Below, piece by piece: positions 26,051-35,207 of a DNA stretch of 64,000 nt (the stretch's first letter is position 1; each line of letters opens with the position of its first letter). The notes under the pieces are model-generated. The model was not told where the DNA came from and did not search any database. It saw only the letters and a program-made list of their open reading frames with translations. The DNA comes from Brevundimonas vesicularis (GTDB taxonomy: Bacteria; Pseudomonadota; Alphaproteobacteria; Caulobacterales; Caulobacteraceae), in assembly GCF_027886425.1 (NCBI RefSeq), contig NZ_CP115671.1, forward strand, positions 1,860,001-1,924,000, read 5' to 3'. A program made the translations under genes and the position numbers.

Positions 26051-27697
26051 ATGGGCTATTTCACACGCGGAATCGCCGTAGCCTTTTCGGCCGCGACCCT
26101 GGTCGCTGCAGCGTCCTCGCCAGTTCTGGCCCAGTCGCCCATTCCGCAACTGGTGGAACAGAACGGCCGTCACGCCCTGATGGTGGACGGCGCGCCCTTC
26201 ACCGTTTTGGGCGGACAGGTCAACAACTCGTCCAATTATGCGGCGCCCCTGGCCCAGGCTTGGCCGGCGCTCCGTTACATCGGCGCAAATACGGTCCAGA
26301 TCCCGCTGGGCTGGGAGCAGATCGAGCCGGAGGAGGGGCGTTTCGACTTTTCCTTCGTCGATCACGCCATCCAACAGGCCCGCGCCAACGACATGCGCGT
26401 GGTCTTTCTGTGGTTCGCCACCTGGAAGAACACGGCCCCCGCCTATGCCCCCGCCTGGGTCAAGCTGAACCCCGAGCGGTTCCCGCACCTGATCGAGAAG
26501 AGCGGCAAGGAAAGCTATGCCCTGTCGCCGTACGGCGCCGAGACCCTGGCCGCCGACGCCCGCGCCTTCGCCGCCCTGATGCGCCACATCCGCCAGGTGG
26601 ATGAGCGCGAACGCACCGTCATCATGGTCCAGCCCGAAAACGAGGTCGGCACCTACGGCCCCGTGCGCGACTATTCCCCCGCCGCCCGCGTCGCATTCGA
26701 CGGTCCCGTGCCCCAGGCCTTGCTGGACCGCACCGGCAAGGCCCCCGGAACGTGGGCCGCCGTCTTCGGCAAGGATGCGGACGAGTTCTTCCACGCCTGG
26801 TCCATCGGTCGCTACGTCGGTCAGGTCGCCGCCGCCGGCAAGGCGGAATATCCGCTGCCGATGTACGTCAACGCCGCCCTGCGCGACCCGACGAACGATC
26901 AGGATCCCGCCACCTATGCGTCCGGCGGTCCGACATGGAACGTGATCGAGATCTGGAAGGCGGCGGCCCCGTCCATCGATTTCCTGTCGCCCGACATCTA
27001 CACGCGCAAGTCGGGCGAATACGAAGCCCACCTGGATCGTTACACCCGCCCCGACAACGCCCTGTTCGTCGCCGAGACCGGCAGCGACACCCAGTACGCC
27101 CGCTATCTGATGGAGACGCTGGGCCGGGGCGGCATCGGCTTTTCGCCCTTCGGCATCGATTACACCGGCTATTCCAACTATCCGCTGGGCGCCAAGGAGA
27201 TCACCGAGAAGACGCTGGAGCCGTTCCGCGATCTCTACAGCCTGATCGGCCCGTGGCAGCGGACCTGGGCGCGCCTGGCCTTCGAGGGGAAGGTCTGGGG
27301 CGCCGCCGAACCCGACGACCGCAAGCCCGAGGTCATCGACCTGGGCGACTGGACCGCCACCACCGGCTATCAACGCTGGCAGTTCGGCACGACCAACCAG
27401 CCCATCGATCCGAACGACGTGCCCGCCGCCTCGGCCCAGCCCAACGGCGCCATCGCCATCGCCGAGATCGAGCCGGGCCAGTTCATCCTGGCCGGCCACC
27501 GCATCCGCATCGACTTCGCCGCCAAGCCTTCGACCGACGGCAAGCGCCGCATGGTCCTGCGCGTCGAGGAAGGCCATTTCGACGACGCTGGCAAATGGGT
27601 GTTCGAACGCATCTGGAACGGCGACCAGGTCGATTACGGCCTGAACTTCTCCACCGATCGACCGCAGCTGCTGCGCGTCGTCACGGCCACCTACTGA
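26051..27697 (+). CDS. GH35-like beta-galactosidase with DUF5597-type C-terminus
   Basis: 548 residues from ATG 26051 (GGAGGCGG upstream), with a signal peptide to about residue 29 (PVLAQ). The GH-A barrel has the acid/base pair NE in VQPENEVG (Glu198) and nucleophile Glu342 in FVAETGSD. The last ~180 residues form the domain found behind bacterial periplasmic GH35 enzymes. Such enzymes remove beta-1,2-galactose from xyloglucan side chains. It is 73 bp after the TonB receptor and 29 bp before GH31. Galactose released here would feed the cluster at 13-19.7 kb. Confidence 0.85.
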   Translation: MGYFTRGIAVAFSAATLVAAASSPVLAQSPIPQLVEQNGRHALMVDGAPFTVLGGQVNNSSNYAAPLAQAWPALRYIGANTVQIPLGWEQIEPEEGRFDFSFVDHAIQQARANDMRVVFLWFATWKNTAPAYAPAWVKLNPERFPHLIEKSGKESYALSPYGAETLAADARAFAALMRHIRQVDERERTVIMVQPENEVGTYGPVRDYSPAARVAFDGPVPQALLDRTGKAPGTWAAVFGKDADEFFHAWSIGRYVGQVAAAGKAEYPLPMYVNAALRDPTNDQDPATYASGGPTWNVIEIWKAAAPSIDFLSPDIYTRKSGEYEAHLDRYTRPDNALFVAETGSDTQYARYLMETLGRGGIGFSPFGIDYTGYSNYPLGAKEITEKTLEPFRDLYSLIGPWQRTWARLAFEGKVWGAAEPDDRKPEVIDLGDWTATTGYQRWQFGTTNQPIDPNDVPAASAQPNGAIAIAEIEPGQFILAGHRIRIDFAAKPSTDGKRRMVLRVEEGHFDDAGKWVFERIWNGDQVDYGLNFSTDRPQLLRVVTATY

Positions 27698-27726
27698 ACC
27701 CTGCAAGAGTAACGCGAGCGCCCGCC

Positions 27727-30663
27727 ATGATCCCGACCCTCGCCCGCCGCCTGTTCCTGGCCGCCCTGATGACCGCCCCTTTGGCCGCCTGCGCAGGGCA
27801 GGGGCTGATGAACGGCGCCTCCGCCGGGGCCATCCACCAGGCCGCGTTCGAACGCACGACCAGCGGCATCGTCGTCACACCGGCCGAGGGCGCCGCCCGC
27901 CGCGTCCGGCTTGAGGTCTATGGTCCCGAGACCATCCGCGTCACCGCGACCGAGAATGCGGACCTCGAACTGCCCGCCAGCCTGATGGTCACGGCCCAGG
28001 CCTCGACCACGACGCCGTTCCAGATCGAGACCCGCGGCGACCTGGTCGTGCTGAAGACCGCCGAGGCGACGGCGGAAGTCTCGCGCGAGACCGGCGCCGT
28101 TCGCTTCCTCGACGAAAACGGCCAGGAGGTGCTGAAGGAGCGGCCCGGCAGCCGCGAACTCAGCCCCGTCACGGTCGAGGACCAGAAGGGCGATCACCGC
28201 TTCCTGGCCACGCGTCAGGTCTGGGAAAGCCCCGACGACGAGGCCTTCTACGGCCTGGGTCAGCACCAGCAGGGCGTGATGAACTACAAGGGTCACGACG
28301 TTCAGCTGGCCCAGCACAACATCGATGTCGGCATTCCTTTGGTGGTGTCCAGCCGCAACTACGGCGTCCTGTGGGACAACAACTCGATCACGCGCTTCGG
28401 CGACCCGCGCCCCTACGGCATGATTGCGGACCAGTTCATCGTCCGCGACGCCACTGGCCGGTTTGGCGGCCTGACCGCCAGCTACTATCAGAATGACCAG
28501 CTCAAGGTTCAGCGTCAGGAAACCGAGGTGAACTACGAGTTCATCCGCGAATGGTCGCGCTGGCCCGAAGGCTTCAAGTCGCAGCCCGGCCAGCCGGTCC
28601 AGACCGGCGACATGGGCAAGCCCGGCCAGGCGGGCGTCAAGGTGGTCTGGGAAGGCACGCTGGAAACCGCGACCGCCGGCCTGCACAAGTTCCGTCTCTA
28701 CTCCTCCGGCTATGCCAAGGTCTGGATCGACGGGCGGATGGTCGAGGACAACTGGCGCCAGAACTGGAATCCTTTCGATCACGACTTCCAGGTTCAGATG
28801 GCCGCCAATACGCGCGTGCCGATCAAGATCGAATGGATCCCCGAAGACGGCTATATCTCGCTGCGTCACCAGGATCCGCTGCCCGCCGCCGATCAAGGCG
28901 CGCTCAGCCTGGCGTCAGAGGTTGGGACCGCCATCGACTACTACTACATCGGCGGCGCTGATCTGGACGGGGTGATCTCGAACTATCGCGGTCTGACCGG
29001 CAAGTCGGTGATGCTGCCCCGCTGGGCCTACGGCTTCTGGCAGAGCCGCCAGCGCTACAACACCCAGACCGAGGTGGTGGACACGGTGCGTCGATACCGC
29101 GAGCTGGGCCTGCCGATCGACAACATCGTTCAGGACTGGTTCTACTGGCCTGAAAACGCTTGGGGCTCGCATCAGTTCGACCCCGCGCGCTTCCCCAACC
29201 CCACCCAGATGGTCAAGGACGTTCACGACATGAACGCCAACATCATCATTTCGGTCTGGCCGAAGTTCTATCCGACGACCGAGCACTACAAGCAGTTGGA
29301 CGCGATCGGCGGCATGTATACCCGCAACGTCGATGTCGGTGCGCGCGACTGGGTGGGACCCGGCTACGCCAACAGCTTCTACGACCCCTATCTGCCCGCC
29401 GCCCGCGACCTTTACTGGAAGCAGATGTCCGACAGCTTCAAGGGCATGAACTTCGACGGCTGGTGGCTGGATTCGGTCGAGCCGGACATGCACTCCAACC
29501 TGGACATTCCCGAGCGCACCTTGCGGATGGGACCGACCGCCATCGGTCCGGGCGCCTATGTCTTCAACTCGTATCCGCTGGTGAACGCCGAGAACGTCTA
29601 CAACAACTTCCGCCGTGAAAAGGGCGACGAGCGGACCTACATCCTGACCCGCTCCGCCTGGGGCGGCCTGCAACGCACCGGCTCGACCTTGTGGTCGGGC
29701 GACGTGGTGGCGCGCTGGGACAATCTGAAGGACCAGATCTCGGCGGGCGTGAACACCGGCCTGTCGGGCCTGGCCAACTGGACCCATGACATCGGCGGCT
29801 TCTCGGTTGAGGCGCGCTACTCCAATCCCGCCGGCATGAAGCCCGAGGACAAGGCCGAGTGGGACGAGCTGAACCTGCGCTGGTTCCAGTTCGGCGCCTG
29901 GTCGCCGATCTTCCGTTCGCACGGCGAGTTCCCGCTGCGTGAGGTCTATAACCTGGCCCAGCCCGGCACGCCGCTTTACGACGCCTACGCCGCCCAGCTG
30001 CGGACCCGCTACCGGCTGATGCCCTACATCTACAGTCTGGCCGGCGACGTCTATCAGCGTGACGCCACCATCATGCGCGGCCTGGTCATGGACTTCCCGT
30101 CCGACCTCAAGGCGCGCGACATCAACGACCAGTATTTGTTCGGCCACGCCCTGCTGGTCGCGCCGGTGACGGAATACAAGGCGCGCAGCCGTTCGGTCTA
30201 TTTCCCGCAAGGGGCCGACTGGTACGACATGCTGACGGGCCAGAAATACACCGGCGGCCGGTCGGCGACGGTTCAGGCGCCCGAGGACAAGATCCCGGTC
30301 TTCGTGCGCGCCGGCTCCATCCTGCCCACTGGTCCGGCAATCCAGTACACGGCCGAAAAGCTGGACGGCCCACTGACGCTGATCGTCTACACCGGCGCCA
30401 ACGGCTCCTTCTCCCTGTATGAGGATCAGGGCACGACCTACGCGTACGAGCGGGGCGAGTTCTCGAACATCCCCATGACCTGGAACGACGCGACCGGTGT
30501 CCTGACCATCGGTGCGCGGACGGGTTCGTATCCGACCATGCCGACCAATCGCACCATCAATGTGCGTTTCGTCAACGGGCCGGGCGCTGATGTCGGAAAC
30601 TTCGATGCGGCTCCGGCCAGGACGATCCAATACAATGGCCAGGCTGTGGAGGTTCGGCGCTAG
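27727..30663 (+). CDS. GH31 alpha-xylosidase with PA14 insert
   Basis: 978 residues from ATG 27727. Lipoprotein signal with lipobox LAAC. After an N-terminal beta domain, a PA14 domain is inserted (about residues 290-390: GLHKFRLYSSGYAKVWIDG). The GH31 barrel has nucleophile Asp582 in WWLDSVEPD and acid/base Asp in TLWSGDVVARWD. The PA14-containing GH31 group, exemplified by Cellvibrio Xyl31A, removes alpha-xylose from the non-reducing end of xyloglucan oligosaccharides. It is probably anchored in a membrane on the periplasmic side. A strong hairpin follows its stop. Xylose from it would go to the Weimberg operon. Confidence 0.92.
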   Translation: MIPTLARRLFLAALMTAPLAACAGQGLMNGASAGAIHQAAFERTTSGIVVTPAEGAARRVRLEVYGPETIRVTATENADLELPASLMVTAQASTTTPFQIETRGDLVVLKTAEATAEVSRETGAVRFLDENGQEVLKERPGSRELSPVTVEDQKGDHRFLATRQVWESPDDEAFYGLGQHQQGVMNYKGHDVQLAQHNIDVGIPLVVSSRNYGVLWDNNSITRFGDPRPYGMIADQFIVRDATGRFGGLTASYYQNDQLKVQRQETEVNYEFIREWSRWPEGFKSQPGQPVQTGDMGKPGQAGVKVVWEGTLETATAGLHKFRLYSSGYAKVWIDGRMVEDNWRQNWNPFDHDFQVQMAANTRVPIKIEWIPEDGYISLRHQDPLPAADQGALSLASEVGTAIDYYYIGGADLDGVISNYRGLTGKSVMLPRWAYGFWQSRQRYNTQTEVVDTVRRYRELGLPIDNIVQDWFYWPENAWGSHQFDPARFPNPTQMVKDVHDMNANIIISVWPKFYPTTEHYKQLDAIGGMYTRNVDVGARDWVGPGYANSFYDPYLPAARDLYWKQMSDSFKGMNFDGWWLDSVEPDMHSNLDIPERTLRMGPTAIGPGAYVFNSYPLVNAENVYNNFRREKGDERTYILTRSAWGGLQRTGSTLWSGDVVARWDNLKDQISAGVNTGLSGLANWTHDIGGFSVEARYSNPAGMKPEDKAEWDELNLRWFQFGAWSPIFRSHGEFPLREVYNLAQPGTPLYDAYAAQLRTRYRLMPYIYSLAGDVYQRDATIMRGLVMDFPSDLKARDINDQYLFGHALLVAPVTEYKARSRSVYFPQGADWYDMLTGQKYTGGRSATVQAPEDKIPVFVRAGSILPTGPAIQYTAEKLDGPLTLIVYTGANGSFSLYEDQGTTYAYERGEFSNIPMTWNDATGVLTIGARTGSYPTMPTNRTINVRFVNGPGADVGNFDAAPARTIQYNGQAVEVRR

Positions 30664-30672
30664 ATCGAGACA

Positions 30673-30704
30673 GAGCATCGACATCGGACACGATGTCGAT
30701 GCTC
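30673..30704. terminator. Hairpin after GH31, likely terminator or 3' stabiliser
   Basis: GAGCATCGACATCG, loop GACA, then its exact complement: a perfect 14-bp stem 10 bp after the stop of GH31. No T-run follows, so it may be a Rho-assisted end or an mRNA-stabilising hairpin. Confidence 0.6.
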
Positions 30705-30865
30705 AACCTGTTGTCTTGACGAGACTTTGAAGAAAGATCGGGGCGCTTCCCATACAGGGTGTCCAGCGGCCTTATGATCGGGACCTGATCTTTGACATCC
30801 TCGGCCCCCGATCCCGACGGCGGCGAAGAATTCACTCGGCCTTCCGGCTGATGGTCGGACGGCCG

Positions 30866-30918
30866 GAAATTGCACTGTCTTGCACTTTGCACGCCATTTC
30901 GGGGTGCAGTGCAATTTC
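30866..30918. promoter_or_regulatory. Inverted repeat GAAATTGCACTG ... CAGTGCAATTTC before the esterase
   Basis: Two perfect 12-bp arms (30866-30877 and 30907-30918) separated by 29 bp, which themselves contain TGCACTTTGCA (30881-30891). The element ends 36 bp before the esterase start. It could be a paired operator for an unknown regulator or an mRNA leader stem. It is unlike the XylR site. Confidence 0.5.
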
Positions 30919-30954
30919 GAACCTTCCGCTGCGGCGGACAGACAGGAGGCGCGG

Positions 30955-32916
30955 ATGCGCTCGTTCTTGCTTGCCGCCGCGGCTGTCGCCGCGCTCACAG
31001 GGGCTTCGCCCGTCCAGGCGCAGGTCCAGCCCCAGACGGTCGTCACGTCCGCTCTTTTCGACGCCATGTTCCAGGACCACGCCGTCCTGCAACGCGGCCG
31101 TCCGATCAAGGTGTGGGGCAGGGCCGCGCCCGGCGCCGCCGTCTCGATCAGCCTGGGTCAAGCGCAGATCCAGGCGACGGCCGGCGCCGACGGCGTCTGG
31201 CGTGCGACCCTTCCGACCCTGACCGCCGGCGGCCCCTATGTCCTGACGGCCCGGTCGGCCGGCGCGAGCCAGAGCGTCTCCGACATCATGATTGGGGATG
31301 TCTGGCTGTGTTCGGGCCAGTCGAACATGGAGTTCGCCGTCCGTCAGGCCACGAACGCAGAAAGCGAGATCGGCGGCGCGAACGACGCCAAGATACGCCT
31401 CTTCCTGGTCGGTCGTTCCAGCCTGCCGGCGCCGTCCGCCGCTCCGCGCGCCGTCGGCCAGTGGCGCGTCACCAGCCCGCAAAGCGTGCGCGACTTCTCG
31501 GCCGCCTGCTACTTCATGGGCCGCGACCTGCGTCGTGCCGAAGACCTGCCGGTCGGCCTGATCGCCGCCTCCTGGGGCGGGTCGATCATCGAGGACTGGC
31601 TGAGCCGCGACGCCGTCGAAAAGCTGGGCGGGCATCAGGAGGCGTTGAAGGCGTTGGACGCCTACGCCCGTGATCCGGGCCAAGGCGACGCGATCTGGCG
31701 TCGTGTGACCCAGGACTGGTGGCGGACCAACGATCCCGGCACGAAACAGGGCTGGCACCTGGCGCGCACGAACGATGCCGACTGGGCGCCGATCCTGGCC
31801 GAGGGTTTTTGGGAGTCCACCGTGCCGGGGCTGGCCACCTTCGACGGCATCGTCTGGCTGCGCAAGGAGGTCGAACTGACCGCCGCCCAGGCCCGTCAGG
31901 CCGCGACGCTGGAGCTGGGGCCCGTGGACGACGCCGACGTCACCTGGATCAACGGCCAATACATTGGCGGCCAGCAGGGCTGGGATACGCCGCGCACCTA
32001 CGCCGTACCTGCCGGCACGCTGAAGGCCGGCCGTAACCTGATCGCGGTCGGCGTGCTGGACACGAACGGCGGAGGCGGCGCCTGGGGACCGGCGGCGAAC
32101 AAGCGCCTGGTGCTCGCAGACGGCACGACCGTCAGCCTGTCGTCTGGCTGGCGTCACCGGGTCGCCGCCCCGCTGGGCGACCTGCCCAATCCCCCGCGCA
32201 CGCCCTGGATCGGTGGCAGCGGGACGACGACCTTGTACAACGGTATGATCGAACCCCTGGGCGCCTATGGCCTGAAGGGCATGGCCTGGTACCAGGGCGA
32301 GTCGAACATCGGCGACTATGTCGGCTACCGCCGTCTGCTGCCCGCCCTGTTCGCCGACTGGCGCGCCCGGTTCGAAAACCCCGAGATGCGGATGCTGGTC
32401 GTGCAACTGGCGAACTTCGGCCCGATGGCCAGCCAGCCGACCAACTCCTATTGGGCGGCCCTGCGCGAAAGCCAGCGCACGGTCGTCAACGCCGATCCTA
32501 AGGCGGGCCTCGCCGTCGCTATCGACATCGGCGACCGCTACGACATCCATCCCACCAACAAGCTGGAAGTGGGGCGACGTCTGGCGCTGGAGGCCCGTCG
32601 TCTGGACGGCGAGACGCAGCCCGTCTCGCCGCAGCCGGTGTCTGTGACCCGCGCCGCCGATGGCGTCCACGTCCGCTACGCCGCCTCGGCTCAGCTGATC
32701 GCCTATGGCTCCAACCGCCCCCTCGGGTTCGAGCTGTGCGGGGCCGACAACGCCTGTCGCTTCGTCGACGCCACGCTTTTACAAGACGAAGTGGTGCTGC
32801 CGTCCGCCAGCGCGACCGACCTCAAGGTCCGCTTCTGCTGGGCTGACAGTCCAGTCTGCAACCTTTACGGCGCCGCCGGTCTCCCGGCGGTTCCGTTTGA
32901 GGCGGAGATCCGCTGA
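30955..32916 (+). CDS. Sialate O-acetylesterase-like enzyme (CE20-type), xyloglucan acetylesterase
   Basis: 653 residues from ATG 30955 (AGGAGG upstream), signal peptide to about residue 23. SGNH hydrolase: nucleophile Ser123 in CSGQSNMEF, the oxyanion block WYQGESN, and a C-terminal DIHPTNK with the Asp-His pair. A beta domain is inserted between the SGNH halves (VELTAAQARQAATLELGPVD, residues ~300-400). This arrangement matches the CE20 esterases first found in the Xanthomonas xyloglucan locus, which remove acetyl from galactosyl residues. Named sialate esterase in many annotations, but there are no sialic acid genes here. Converges on the CBM-like gene with no gap. Confidence 0.82.
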   Translation: MRSFLLAAAAVAALTGASPVQAQVQPQTVVTSALFDAMFQDHAVLQRGRPIKVWGRAAPGAAVSISLGQAQIQATAGADGVWRATLPTLTAGGPYVLTARSAGASQSVSDIMIGDVWLCSGQSNMEFAVRQATNAESEIGGANDAKIRLFLVGRSSLPAPSAAPRAVGQWRVTSPQSVRDFSAACYFMGRDLRRAEDLPVGLIAASWGGSIIEDWLSRDAVEKLGGHQEALKALDAYARDPGQGDAIWRRVTQDWWRTNDPGTKQGWHLARTNDADWAPILAEGFWESTVPGLATFDGIVWLRKEVELTAAQARQAATLELGPVDDADVTWINGQYIGGQQGWDTPRTYAVPAGTLKAGRNLIAVGVLDTNGGGGAWGPAANKRLVLADGTTVSLSSGWRHRVAAPLGDLPNPPRTPWIGGSGTTTLYNGMIEPLGAYGLKGMAWYQGESNIGDYVGYRRLLPALFADWRARFENPEMRMLVVQLANFGPMASQPTNSYWAALRESQRTVVNADPKAGLAVAIDIGDRYDIHPTNKLEVGRRLALEARRLDGETQPVSPQPVSVTRAADGVHVRYAASAQLIAYGSNRPLGFELCGADNACRFVDATLLQDEVVLPSASATDLKVRFCWADSPVCNLYGAAGLPAVPFEAEIR

Positions 32917-33553
32917 TCAGGGATTTTGCGGCAACCGCGCCCGATCGTAGTCGGGCCCGAAGTCGAACAGCAGGGCCGGACCCAGCTCCAGCGTCTGCAC
33001 GGCCTGGCCCATCTAGGATGATACTGCTCTCGCCTGGTGCGACGTCCTTCGGGGCCACGCCCGAGGCGTAGAGCATCGTCCAGCCCTCTCCGACGGCGAC
33101 GTTCGACGCCTGGGCCAGCGCGACCTTCGGCTCACCCTGCGCCTCCAGCAGAACGACGGGCATGCGGGCCTCGCTCTGGCCTTCGGGCCGTTGGGTCGCC
33201 CGCACCCAGACGCCCAGCAGCAGCACGTCTCCGGCCTTGATCGCGCCTGAGTTCGTCATCACCGCCCCGACCGACCAGGGGTCGCCCGCCCGTTTGACAT
33301 CGATGGTCAGGGCCTTGCCGCCCGTGACGCCCTGAACATCGTGCGGCGTCGGACTGGGCGTCAGGCCCCAGGTGTTCCAGTTCTGCACGAAGGGCGAGTT
33401 GATCAGCTTGTCGGCCATCGTAGACCGTTGCGCCTGTGGGGGCGCCGGTGGGGGCGCCGGTGCGGCTGCGGGCTCCGTCTGGGCCATGGCCGGCGCGCCC
33501 AGCAGCAGGGCCGCCGCCATCCCGGCCCGGGCGGCCTTCTTCAGCGTCTTCAT
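32917..33553 (-). pseudogene. Secreted CBM-like protein with one-base frameshift
   Basis: From ATG 33553 (GGGAGGAG upstream) a signal peptide (ending PAMAQ) and proline/alanine linker lead to a domain of ~140 residues, WNTWGLTPSPTPHDV ... GDVLLLGVWVRATQ, like the small carbohydrate-binding modules near glycosidases. Near 33010-33016 the frame breaks: the read-through tail is arginine-rich junk running into the esterase gene. The other frame continues sensibly as MGQAVQTLELGPALLFDFG and stops at 32917, directly against the esterase stop. A single-base change restores about 211 residues. It is third gene of the GH74-GH29 unit. Real mutation or sequencing error cannot be told apart. Confidence 0.7.
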
Positions 33554-33587
33554 GGCGTTTCTCCTCCCGTCGTCGCCGTTTTGAAGT

Positions 33588-35207
33588 TCAGATCAGTCCC
33601 GCGCCCCGCAGGCGCACCGCCGGCGCCGTGACCACGGGGCGTTGCGAAGGCAGGTCGATCGTTAGGCCTTGATCCGTCTGGCTGAACGACAGAGGCCCGC
33701 CGCCCAGCAGTTCGACCGCCTCGATGCGTCCGGCCCGTAGAGGAAGCGCCTGGATCGCCATCCGCCGATCCTCGGGCCAGTCCAGCGCGAAGGCGTAAAG
33801 CGTCTGGCCCTTGGTGGTGAAGCGGATGTCCTGACCCGTCCACGGCCGCGCCGCCCCCTCGCCATGCATCCCGGCGACCACGGCCGTCGGCCCCTCGCCA
33901 TAGATGCGCCAGGGCCGGGTGTCGAAGATGGCCTCGCCGCTGACCGTCATCCAGGCGGCGATGTCCGTCAGGATCTGGCGCTCGTCGCTGTCGATCGATC
34001 CGTCCCCGCGCTGGGGGATGTTCAGCATCAGGTTGCCGTTCTTCGACACCACATCCACCAGCCGCTGCACGACGCTGCTGGCCGGGACGTAAGAGTGGCT
34101 CGTGAAGCGGGCGCGGTTGTAGTGCCAGTCGCCGATACAGGTGTCGGTCTGCCACGGTTCAGGCTTCAGACTGTCTGAGAAGCCGCGCTCGACCGTCTCG
34201 GTGATCGCCTTGCGCTGCCGGTCGTCCAGCCGCTTGCCGTTCACGACCGGCAGCTCGCCCCGCCAAGCCAGCGAAGCATTGTACAACTCGGCCGTCGCCT
34301 CCAATCCGAACTGCCCCAGCGGCAGGCCGTAGTTGTCGAAATAGACCATGTCCGGCTTGTATTTGGTGATCAGGTCGCGCTGCCGCGCCACCCAGGACCG
34401 CACGAAGGCCGGGTTGTTGGCGGGCGGCGTCTCGATCCACTGGCCGTCGCGCTCATCGTGCCAAGCGTTCATCTCGGCGATCGAGCCGATGCCGTCCGGC
34501 GGGGCGAAGGTCGGGCCGGTATAGAGCTCCTGTGGGTCCAGCCCATCCCACCATTTGCCGGCGCCGTCCGCCCTGGTCAGGCGCGCCGCGTCGTATCGCA
34601 CGCCCTTCAGCGGCCCCTCGGCGTCATAGCCGTACGCCGTCTGCCACCAGTGCCAGGCGTGCGCCGCGTGGTTCGACACGGCGAACCGGAGGCCCCGCGC
34701 CCTGACGGCCTTCTCCCATGTGCCGACGATGTCGCGCTTGGGCCCCACCCGCATCGTGTTCCAGGCATGATGGCTGCTGTCGAACAGGTCCAGGTTGTCG
34801 TGATGGTTGGCCATTGACATGATGTAGCGGGCGCCCGCCGCCTGATAGAGGTCCAGCAGGCCCTCGGGGTCCCACTGGTCGCCCTTGAACTGGTCGATCA
34901 ACTCCATGAAACCGAACCGGCTGGGGTGGCCGTAGGTCGCGACGTGGTGGTCGTAGAAGGAGTTGCCCTGGATATACATCTGGCGGCCGTACCAGTCGCC
35001 GAACTCCGGCACGCACTGCGGCCCCCAATGTGACCAGATGCCGAACTTGGCGTCCCGGAACCAGTCCGGCGTCCGATAGCCCGCCGCCAAACTGTCCCAA
35101 GTCGGCTTGAACGGACCGGCCGTCGCGGCGCTCGGCGTCGTCGCGCAGGCTCCCAGCATCGAAGCCGACGCCCCCGCGCCCAGCAGTCCACGTCGTGACA
35201 GGGTCAT
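33588..35207 (-). CDS. GH29-type alpha-L-fucosidase
   Basis: 539 residues from ATG 35207, overlapping GH74 by 4 bp. Tat-type lipoprotein signal: SRRGLLGAG then lipobox LGAC. GH29 barrel features: DWFRDAKFGIWSHWGPQCVP at the start, MANHHDNLDLFDSSHHAWN, and nucleophile Asp291 in MVYFDNYG, with KNGNLMLNIPQRGDG later. It removes alpha-L-fucose; in this setting the target is the fucosyl-galactose side chain of xyloglucan. The twin-arginine signal implies export in folded form to the periplasm. No fucose catabolic genes are seen in the window. Confidence 0.88.
   Translation of the reverse strand: MTLSRRGLLGAGASASMLGACATTPSAATAGPFKPTWDSLAAGYRTPDWFRDAKFGIWSHWGPQCVPEFGDWYGRQMYIQGNSFYDHHVATYGHPSRFGFMELIDQFKGDQWDPEGLLDLYQAAGARYIMSMANHHDNLDLFDSSHHAWNTMRVGPKRDIVGTWEKAVRARGLRFAVSNHAAHAWHWWQTAYGYDAEGPLKGVRYDAARLTRADGAGKWWDGLDPQELYTGPTFAPPDGIGSIAEMNAWHDERDGQWIETPPANNPAFVRSWVARQRDLITKYKPDMVYFDNYGLPLGQFGLEATAELYNASLAWRGELPVVNGKRLDDRQRKAITETVERGFSDSLKPEPWQTDTCIGDWHYNRARFTSHSYVPASSVVQRLVDVVSKNGNLMLNIPQRGDGSIDSDERQILTDIAAWMTVSGEAIFDTRPWRIYGEGPTAVVAGMHGEGAARPWTGQDIRFTTKGQTLYAFALDWPEDRRMAIQALPLRAGRIEAVELLGGGPLSFSQTDQGLTIDLPSQRPVVTAPAVRLRGAGLI

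Noticed and set aside
25841..27706. 621-residue open frame antisense to GH35
   Set aside because: Shadow of a gene with signal peptide and catalytic residues on the plus strand.
28915..30684. 589-residue open frame antisense to GH31
   Set aside because: Same reason; no ribosome site or recognisable domain.
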